64,000 bases of DNA, taken from Pseudoscardovia radai. GTDB lineage: Bacteria > Actinomycetota > Actinomycetes > Actinomycetales > Bifidobacteriaceae. This document shows, in pieces, positions 58,540 through 64,000 of the stretch. The DNA lies in NCBI RefSeq assembly GCF_002259605.1, contig NZ_MWWR01000007.1, positions 1 through 64,000 on the forward strand. The letters are read 5' to 3'. Position 1 is the stretch's first letter. The number at the start of each line of letters is the position of its first letter. A model generated the notes under the pieces. The model was not told the origin of the DNA. It searched no databases and saw only the letters and a list, made by a program, of their open reading frames with translations. Position numbers and translations under genes: made by a program.

Positions 58540-59246
58540 ATACCCCAGACTTCCGTAGCATCACGATGGCGGTGACGCCACGAATCGAAACGGTCAGAGA
58601 AGAACGCGAACCAAATGATGCCGACGCCCAGGAACATCAACGCGCCAAGGAACGGAAACGCAAGCACTTTGACAGCTGAATCCGACAGGCAAAAATCAAT
58701 CAGCAACGACGCCGGCACACCCGAAAAGCAGATTACGAAGCTTATGGTCATCGGCAGGGATCCCAGGTGATATTGGAAGCCCCGGACGGAATCGACACCT
58801 CCCTCGCGGGCGGCGGCGGCCACTTCACGCGGCGAAGCAGGCATGACGAAACCGGTATACGATTTCTTCGTTACCCACCAATTTGCCCAGAGTCCGAGCA
58901 CAATGCCAGCAACGAGCGCCGGGATAGCAAGGAATTTTGACGGTGGCAACTCGCTCATCCCCCAACGGCCCAGAATGTATCCGAGGCCCACAGCGCATAT
59001 CACGATAAGCATGACGGTCGCTCTGTGCATTGCCTGTTTCTGGATTTTTCTCACGAAATCCTCGGCAGGAATCTGTCTGCCGTATTCATCCCGCACAAGT
59101 TTCCCAGGTATGGGTTTCCTGTCTTTGTCCACCGAGCCCGGGGGATATGGTGACACCTTGATGAAACGCTCGGATGCTGCGTCCCAATACACGGGAATTT
59201 GGTATTCCGGCAGACGACCGATAAGGGTCAGATCGCGCCCTCTCAT
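58536..59246 (-). CDS. Polytopic membrane protein, possible immunity protein of the LXG-like effector
   Basis: The 236-residue protein has a soluble N-terminal 70 residues (YWDAASERFIKVSPYPPGSV) and four membrane segments, in two pairs: VMLIVICAVGLGYILGRWG, FLAIPALVAGIVLGLWANWW, SFVICFSGVPASLLIDFCL and LGALMFLGVGIIWFAFF. It starts 44 bp after the effector gene; ATG 59246 with AGAGGTGG upstream is chosen over the Met nine codons earlier. In LXG operons the gene after the effector commonly encodes its immunity protein, and a membrane protein suits a membrane-acting toxin. That role is inference. Confidence 0.7.
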   Translation of the reverse strand: MRGRDLTLIGRLPEYQIPVYWDAASERFIKVSPYPPGSVDKDRKPIPGKLVRDEYGRQIPAEDFVRKIQKQAMHRATVMLIVICAVGLGYILGRWGMSELPPSKFLAIPALVAGIVLGLWANWWVTKKSYTGFVMPASPREVAAAAREGGVDSVRGFQYHLGSLPMTISFVICFSGVPASLLIDFCLSDSAVKVLAFPFLGALMFLGVGIIWFAFFSDRFDSWRHRHRDATEVWGM

Positions 59247-59290
59247 ATGCACCACCTCTTCGTTGGAATCCAAAGGTTCAGCGTAACCGA

Positions 59291-60508
59291 TTACCAGAAT
59301 TTAAGGTTATTCCCAAGTTTGTCCCAGAAACCATCACCCTCTCCGCGACCGACGACGGAATCGTAGAAAGCATCTCCGGCAGACGAAATAACACTCCCTA
59401 CTGCAAGACCAGCAATAGCACCAGCTGCAGCACCCACAACGGTGCCGAGTCCCGGAACGACTGAACCGGCAACAGCACCTGCTGCCGCCCCTGTCGCCAA
59501 CACAGACACAGTTCCACCCACGACGCCAGCCACGGTGGAAATCCCGAAATGCCACCACGCATCCTGACGAGCCGTATCCGCACCATACTGCTCATCCCTC
59601 TCGGAGTAAGTCTGCGCCCCGTCAAGCGCGCCATCGAGAAGAGAGCCAACGATACTCCCTTTGATGCCGCCTCTGACGACTTGACGCCATTTCGAAATAT
59701 GCTTCGGCACCTTCATGGGAATCTCGAGATTCCCCGTATACCGTTCCATTTTGCCGAGGATTTTCTGCCCCGTTACCACATTCGCATTCTTGAAAGCACG
59801 CTTTCCTATCGCCAAACTCGTATGACCCGTGGCTTCGAAAACACCGATGCATGTTCGGAAATGCTGAACCTGTGTCAATCCATTGCTAATTTCCTGCAGG
59901 GTGCTCAGATGCGTCTCGATGTCACCAGACAAATCCTTGCCCTTGGAGTGATACTCGTCTTCGCAATCCTGCACTTGGTATGTAAGACTGCGCACATCGT
60001 CATTCAAATCCGTCAGGTCACCGTTGTAACGATTGACCAACGATGACGCATTGGCCAGATCGTCATACGCAGCGTCTTCTTGCGACATCATCTGGCTGTA
60101 GCTGGTCCGAGCATCGTTCAAAAGCTGCTGGGTTTTGCCAATCGTGGACCTTTTCTCCATAGCCTGCTGGCAAAGGGAATCCGCGGTCTGCTGGAACTCC
60201 TGAAGTGCATACGCCCAGGTTTGTATTGCTTTGCTAGCGCCTTCAAAAGCCTGCGCGAGCTTATGGACGATGCCTATGGAATCCTGGATTGCATTGTGCA
60301 TGGCAATCGCTGATTTGCCTTTGAAAGACACTCTATCGCTAATGGCTTCTTCGAGCACATGCTCAATCTGCGAGCACGTCACCGATCGGTCCGCATAACG
60401 GTCGGCAAGGAGACTCACGTCCCCGCAATCCCCGGGAACGGGATCCCCATCCAGATTTAGAGCAGACCAGTCCAGCCCCGGTTTTCGCTCATTGTCAACA
60501 TATGTCAC
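59291..60508 (-). CDS. LXG-like type VII secretion effector with glycine-zipper C-terminus
   Basis: The 405-residue protein has a long helical N-terminal half (residues about 30-225) with SFKGKSAIAMHNAIQDSIG, resembling the LXG/WXG100-type secretion domain, and coiled-coil stretches (DDLANASSLVNRYNGDLTDL). The C-terminal 110 residues contain a glycine-zipper double membrane segment (GAAAGAVAGSVVPGLGTVVG, GAAAGAIAGLAVGSVI) seen in membrane-inserting toxins. Start is GTG with GTGAGGTTTC upstream. DNA here is less GC-rich than average, consistent with transfer. It follows a DUF4176 gene and a small helical partner, the usual LXG operon order. No secretion machinery gene is in this window. Confidence 0.65.
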   Translation of the reverse strand: MTYVDNERKPGLDWSALNLDGDPVPGDCGDVSLLADRYADRSVTCSQIEHVLEEAISDRVSFKGKSAIAMHNAIQDSIGIVHKLAQAFEGASKAIQTWAYALQEFQQTADSLCQQAMEKRSTIGKTQQLLNDARTSYSQMMSQEDAAYDDLANASSLVNRYNGDLTDLNDDVRSLTYQVQDCEDEYHSKGKDLSGDIETHLSTLQEISNGLTQVQHFRTCIGVFEATGHTSLAIGKRAFKNANVVTGQKILGKMERYTGNLEIPMKVPKHISKWRQVVRGGIKGSIVGSLLDGALDGAQTYSERDEQYGADTARQDAWWHFGISTVAGVVGGTVSVLATGAAAGAVAGSVVPGLGTVVGAAAGAIAGLAVGSVISSAGDAFYDSVVGRGEGDGFWDKLGNNLKFW

Positions 60509-60577
60509 GAAACCTCACACTCCATTCCCCAATCACAACGTATCTGTGCGAACGCCTTCTTCATACTCTCTTGGCTC

Positions 60578-60868
60578 TCACAGATCCAGATCCCTAATAT
60601 CAAGATGCAGATTATTGTCCACCTCGGAGGAGGATATCCGAACATTTTCCAAGAAATCGACAACGCTTTCCATCTTGTTCCATAGGTCGGAAAGGCGTGA
60701 TCGGCTTCCCGTGGAAAACTCCTCCATCGCCTGAGACAGATGGACCTCCCCGATAACCGTCTGCGACACATCCAGTTCTGGAGACAAGCCGTCAATCGCC
60801 GGCCCCGTGTCTTTCAGCGTCTGTGATAGGGATGCCAGATCGGAGTCATTGATAACAAGGTCACTCAT
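60578..60868 (-). CDS. Small helical WXG100-like partner protein
   Basis: The 96-residue protein (MSDLVINDSDLASLSQTLK...) is predicted to be two helices, with SRLSDLWNKMESVVDFLENV resembling the tryptophan-containing turn and second helix of ESX/WXG100-type proteins. In LXG operons such small proteins bind the effector's N-terminal domain and target it for secretion. Its ATG overlaps the stop of the DUF4176 gene by eight bases and follows GAGGAT; it ends 69 bp before the effector gene. Confidence 0.6.
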   Translation of the reverse strand: MSDLVINDSDLASLSQTLKDTGPAIDGLSPELDVSQTVIGEVHLSQAMEEFSTGSRSRLSDLWNKMESVVDFLENVRISSSEVDNNLHLDIRDLDL

Positions 60869-61193
60869 GGCTATCCTCACGCGTCACATGCAGTTTCGGA
60901 TATGGCGTGGCGGAAACGACTTGGTCATAATGCTCCGCGAAGAACTGTTCCCGCGCATCGCGAAAGCCAACGAAGACGACGTCTTTCACGTCTTCTCTAT
61001 TGAAGAACAGCATCTGGCTGGCATCGACAAGCCCTTCGGGGCAGGAAACCGCCGCGTAGTCGAAATACCCCGTGGTACCGTCCACCTCGGTCAGCGACCC
61101 ACGCGCCACGATCATCAGGCGCTGCTCCTCCGTTCCGCCCTTGACATGGACGATGCTGCCCAAAGGAAGGATTATCTGTTCATCAGATGACAT
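60861..61193 (-). CDS. DUF4176-like protein of a type VII secretion locus
   Basis: The 110-residue protein starts with ILPLGSIVHVKGGTEEQRLM and IVARG, which matches the DUF4176 family (LPLGSVV followed by a basic MIxGR motif). DUF4176 genes are regular members of Firmicutes type VIIb LXG operons, where they help effector export or chaperoning. It is the first gene of this five-gene minus-strand unit and is coupled to the next gene by overlapping start and stop codons. Confidence 0.65.
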   Translation of the reverse strand: MSSDEQIILPLGSIVHVKGGTEEQRLMIVARGSLTEVDGTTGYFDYAAVSCPEGLVDASQMLFFNREDVKDVVFVGFRDAREQFFAEHYDQVVSATPYPKLHVTREDSHE

Positions 61194-61650
61194 GACTGTT
61201 CCTCCGTTGTCTCCTGTTTCCTGCGAATCCCCGCCTCAATGCAGGGCATTCGCATCCGATACGGCGGATGTTGCTCACGCAACCGCCTCACGGATAGCCT
61301 CAACATAACCTTTCAAGCGGACAACCAGGGTGCTTGCAGAGCAATACCCGCTTTTGCGCGACCCCACGCGTTCGAGCAATCCGCGTTAGGAAAAGCCCCC
61401 CGCAACACGCATCCAAGCGGTTTTTTCTATCATTTATTCTATCATTTTAGGGGTTTATTCTATCAGGCACGGCTTTACCGAGGCCGTTTAATGCGGGCAA
61501 TCGTCCGCTCTCCCCGTCTGTTTGCCTTCCGTTCATCTTGCGCCGCCCGCCCCCGCGAATCGCGGAAATATGATGAGTTCACGCGCATGACGCCGACGCG
61601 CGGAACCGTGCCGGCGCGCAAGGCGGCGCGAAGGAGAAGAGAGACCTTCC
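61194..61650. promoter_or_regulatory. Divergent regulatory region with TTCTATCA repeats
   Basis: No gene. The octamer TTCTATCA occurs at 61425, 61437 and 61458 (steps 12 and 21) in an AT-rich stretch within otherwise GC-rich DNA. It lies in the divergent region between the DUF4176 gene and the membrane protein gene at 61651 and could hold promoters or a regulator site. Confidence 0.4.
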
Positions 61651-62253
61651 ATGAGCGATGACACGAGCGATGGTATGACCCGCATCGATTCGAAGGACGC
61701 ATTCCGCACGGAAACGGATGCCGCGACCGACGCAGCAGGCACCTCCAATGCCTCCAACACCCCCGCCTACGAGGAAAAACACCTGTCATTCCTCGCCTCG
61801 TTCGGAATCGGGCTCCTGCATCTCGTCATCTACCTGCCCATTCCGACCGTCATGGTCACGCTTCTTGTCGGCCGCTTCGTCGGCGACCGCCTCGCCGCGC
61901 TCAACGGCTGGAACGTCGCCGCACGCCACGACTACATGTTCCGCCTCATGCTCGTTCCCGCGCTGGCTCTGTGCACCGCGGTCTATGTGATCGCGCACGT
62001 GTACCGGCGCCAAACGCGGAAGGCCGACCTGCCCCTGAGATACGATTCCACGGGACTGGGGCTCGCCATCGCCGTCATTCTCATTCCGCCGATCGTGTGG
62101 GTTTTCCTGCCGGCAGCATCGGATTTCCCGACGGCAACGCCGGCAGCGGCAACAACCGCAGCGTCTGCGACGGTAGCGTCAGCGGGCGCCGTGGCCGGCG
62201 TCGTCGCCATCGCCCCGGCCTGCGCCGGCAACGATGATAGCGAGCAGCGATAG
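61651..62253 (+). CDS. Three-segment membrane protein of unknown function
   Basis: The 200-residue protein has a 40-residue polar Thr/Ala/Asp-rich N-terminus, then membrane segments around FGIGLLHLVIYLPIPTVMVT, LMLVPALALCTAVYVIAHVY and GLGLAIAVILIPPIVWVFLP, and an Ala/Thr-rich end. GAAGGAGAAGAGAG lies upstream of ATG, though at a long distance. The last 25 codons overlap the opposite-strand ORF at 62179, so one of the two ends may be wrong. No family recognised. Confidence 0.6.
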   Translation: MSDDTSDGMTRIDSKDAFRTETDAATDAAGTSNASNTPAYEEKHLSFLASFGIGLLHLVIYLPIPTVMVTLLVGRFVGDRLAALNGWNVAARHDYMFRLMLVPALALCTAVYVIAHVYRRQTRKADLPLRYDSTGLGLAIAVILIPPIVWVFLPAASDFPTATPAAATTAASATVASAGAVAGVVAIAPACAGNDDSEQR

Positions 62254-62397
62254 CCCGATAAGAACGCCGGGCATCATGCCCGATGTAAAGGATCCGAAGT
62301 CACCGCCCACGGCGAGTCCCACGAATCCGATGGCGCCAAACACAATGCCGCACATGCCGAGCACGATAGCCCCGCGGCGACGGTTGGTCGGCAGCAT
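62179..62397 (-). CDS. Small two-segment membrane protein, possibly truncated
   Basis: The 72-residue ORF has two convincing membrane segments (GAIVLGMCGIVFGAIGFVGL and MMPGVLIGLSLLAIIVAGAG) but no ribosome binding site at its ATG. It may be the 3' remnant of a longer gene, or start at a non-ATG codon. It overlaps the end of the plus-strand gene at 61651 by 75 bp. Confidence 0.4.
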   Translation of the reverse strand: MLPTNRRRGAIVLGMCGIVFGAIGFVGLAVGGDFGSFTSGMMPGVLIGLSLLAIIVAGAGRGDGDDAGHGAR

Positions 62398-62468
62398 GGC
62401 GATGCTGACAAGCGGTCACTGATCATCGGACAGCACGATTTTCGGACGGGCCAGGCATGCGGGAGCAG

Positions 62469-63392
62469 CTAGATGCCGCAGACCCATGTCGGGTCGGACG
62501 GCTGGCACGGCATCGGCGGAGGAATCGTTGGCTCCTCCGGCTCCATTGGTTGATCCGGCTGTTCCCCCGCGCCCGCAGACCTGTCGATGTCGGCTCGAAT
62601 CAGCTCCAGGACGTGGTGTGCCTCTAAATTGTTCGGCGTGAACTCCTCGCAGAGCCCGACCAAGCATTCCCATGTGGTGGCCGCGAATCCAATTTCGTCT
62701 GCGGACAGCGTCCTGTCGAATCCCTGCTGCCACGCAGCGACGAACCGCGCGGGGTTGTCGCCGTCGTACAGCACGTTTCCCGAGCGTTCCAGCACCGTCA
62801 GCCTGTCCATGAGCCCGCTGCCGGCGACCTGCGGCACCGTCCGGGGCAGGTTCCCCACGGTGGTCTCGTGCGCCATCGGGGGCGTCCACCTGGCGCTGCC
62901 CTCGGTGCGCATGTCTTCGTAGAAGCGCGACAGGATGCCCAGGCGGCTGAGAGCGGGAGGAACCGCGAGCAACACCGCGCGTGTGCCGCGGCCCAGGCTC
63001 CGGGCTCGTCGCGCCTCGTCGAGCACGGTGGCGGCGTTGCGCCACGTGCCCTCGATCACGCATGAGATGCGGTTGCCGTCGGCGTATTCCACCGCCATGC
63101 CCGTCCAGGCGCCGGCGGCCCTGGCCGTCACGTCCGGCATGGACAGCGGGTCCGTTTCCATCAGCCAGTCGTAATCCGGATGGTACTGGCGAAAGTCGTC
63201 GCCGACGACGGGCATGAGGTATCCGGGGCACAGCCGTTGTATGAACATCTGCCCGCGGGTCTTGCCTGCTCCGGGCTGGGCGCCCAGGAAGTACGTAACC
63301 GGCTCCGGGCTCGGCTCCACCCCGGGATACATGCCGGGGAGAATGTCGGAGAGCCAGATCCGCTCCAGCTCCGCATCTGAAGGTTCAGTCAT
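62469..63392 (-). CDS. Zeta-toxin family kinase
   Basis: The 307-residue protein matches zeta toxins, which phosphorylate UDP-N-acetylglucosamine and so block wall synthesis: Walker A FLGAQPGAGKTRGQ at about residues 35-48, VVGDDFRQYHPDYDWL (catalytic Asp and the Arg/His region), VIEGTWRNAATVLDEA (substrate loop) and AVPPALSRLGILSRFYED. A Pro/Glu-rich tail of 35 residues ends the protein. Its ATG overlaps the stop of the upstream small gene by eight bases, typical of a toxin-antitoxin pair. Confidence 0.85.
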   Translation of the reverse strand: MTEPSDAELERIWLSDILPGMYPGVEPSPEPVTYFLGAQPGAGKTRGQMFIQRLCPGYLMPVVGDDFRQYHPDYDWLMETDPLSMPDVTARAAGAWTGMAVEYADGNRISCVIEGTWRNAATVLDEARRARSLGRGTRAVLLAVPPALSRLGILSRFYEDMRTEGSARWTPPMAHETTVGNLPRTVPQVAGSGLMDRLTVLERSGNVLYDGDNPARFVAAWQQGFDRTLSADEIGFAATTWECLVGLCEEFTPNNLEAHHVLELIRADIDRSAGAGEQPDQPMEPEEPTIPPPMPCQPSDPTWVCGI

Positions 63393-63657
63393 AGAGAAGC
63401 CCTTTCAGCTCCGCACGTCGGGCGTTCCAGCGTTTCACCGCCGCTATCTGCGCGGCCCGGTCGTTGGGATCGACCGCGGCGCGTTCACGGTTCAGTGCGA
63501 CGTGCTCTGCCCTCCATTTCGCAGATTCCGCCTCGTCGCCGCGTGCCTTCGCCTGCCGATCGAGCGCGACCAGCCGTCCGCCGAGCTTGGTGCCCGCTTC
63601 GTAGAACACGTCGTACATGGCGGCCCCGTCCAGCAAGCTGTAGTCATGTTCACTCAT
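63385..63657 (-). CDS. Probable antitoxin of the zeta-type toxin
   Basis: The 90-residue, highly charged, all-helical protein (EAGTKLGGRLVALDRQAKAR, ESAKWRAEHVALNRERAAVD, AVKRWNARRAELKGLLYD) lies directly upstream of and overlaps the zeta-type kinase gene. It does not resemble the epsilon or PezA antitoxins closely and has no helix-turn-helix that I can see; the role is assigned from position, size and coupling. AGAGGG precedes ATG. Confidence 0.6.
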   Translation of the reverse strand: MSEHDYSLLDGAAMYDVFYEAGTKLGGRLVALDRQAKARGDEAESAKWRAEHVALNRERAAVDPNDRAAQIAAVKRWNARRAELKGLLYD

Positions 63658-64000
63658 ATTGACCCTCTTCTGACCGCCGGCCCCACGCCAGCATTACGTC
63701 GATTATCGCACCGGAGTCCCGCCCACAGCGAGGGAAATCGTAAAGATTGCACATGGAATGGCGTCCAGCGGTTCGAAGGAGGCATTGTCCCGGCCCAACC
63801 GTCGTCCCGACACCGCAACCGGAACCGCAATCGGCACCGAGGGCGCACCATCGTGCACCCTCGACCCGGATTACCCCGCCCCAACCGCCATTCCGATGCC
63901 ATAACCGCCATTGAAGGCGCGCCATCGTGCACCCTCGGCCGCAGATAGCCCAACACCAGGCCGCCCAACAAAGCCTAACCCGCATCGAGGGTGCAATATT
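63658..64000. repeat. Intergenic repeats around CATCGTGCACCCTCG
   Basis: CATCGTGCACCCTCG occurs at about 63850 and 63926, 76 bp apart, each preceded by GCNCC and followed by (A/G)CC, and its partial inverse CGAGGGTGCAATATT ends the window. CCAACCGCCATT-like pieces lie between. It looks like the start of another tandem, hairpin-bearing array cut by the window end. No gene is supported here. Confidence 0.6.

Overview
The window is GC-rich, densely coded chromosomal DNA from an actinobacterium, most probably Bifidobacterium or a close relative (inference). The evidence is a pupylation cassette with no 20S proteasome genes, a Pup that ends directly in Gly-Gly-Glu, a metK leader resembling the bifidobacterial SAM-VI class, and a gene order of rsmB-fmt, priA-metK-rpoZ and gmk-pyrF-carB-carA-nusB-efp typical of that group.

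Layout. 0-9.7 kb: the end of a tandem hairpin array, an LCM-type methyltransferase, then the minus-strand pupylation block (pafA, pup, a divergent inositol-phosphatase-like gene, dop and the AAA ATPase arc), and serB. 9.7-10.8 kb: an AT-richer gap holding a strong candidate for a structured non-coding RNA with its own terminator. 10.8-20 kb: minus-strand housekeeping genes (rsmB, fmt, a HAD phosphatase, priA, metK, rpoZ), then two tandem-repeat arrays. 20-32 kb: ilvD, a DUF1805 gene, an unknown gene, gmk, a PyrF-family gene lacking two catalytic residues, carB, carA, nusB and efp. 32-38.8 kb: a class A beta-lactamase-like protein, a large hairpin array, vsr, a class V aminotransferase, an M20 amidohydrolase, a candidate RNA, a second array and a VOC protein. 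38.8-56 kb: a tail-anchored coiled-coil protein, two SWIM zinc-finger proteins (one an SNF2 helicase) and three related zinc-ribbon polytopic membrane proteins with Q/A/P-rich tails. 56-58.2 kb: a purine permease and ogt. 58.2-63.7 kb: an accessory stretch, in part visibly less GC-rich, with a type VII secretion LXG-like operon (DUF4176, a small helical partner, a glycine-zipper effector and two membrane proteins), small membrane proteins and a zeta-type toxin-antitoxin pair.

How the genes work together. Pup is ligated by PafA and removed by Dop, and ARC could unfold tagged proteins; with no proteasome genes here and no Mpa-like docking tail on ARC, the fate of pupylated proteins is open. carA-carB, with the PyrF-like gene, gmk and the purine permease, cover nucleotide supply. 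metK supplies SAM to the several methyltransferases. fmt and rsmB, efp, nusB and rpoZ serve translation and transcription.

The most unusual non-coding feature is a family of 51-bp imperfect hairpins repeated at exactly 84-bp spacing in four separate intergenic arrays (3, 8, 5 and 7 units). Separate 72-bp and 73-bp tandem arrays lie upstream of ilvD. Four dispersed ~90-bp elements carry 23-bp inverted termini. The most interesting protein-coding system is the LXG-like module at 58.2-61.2 kb.
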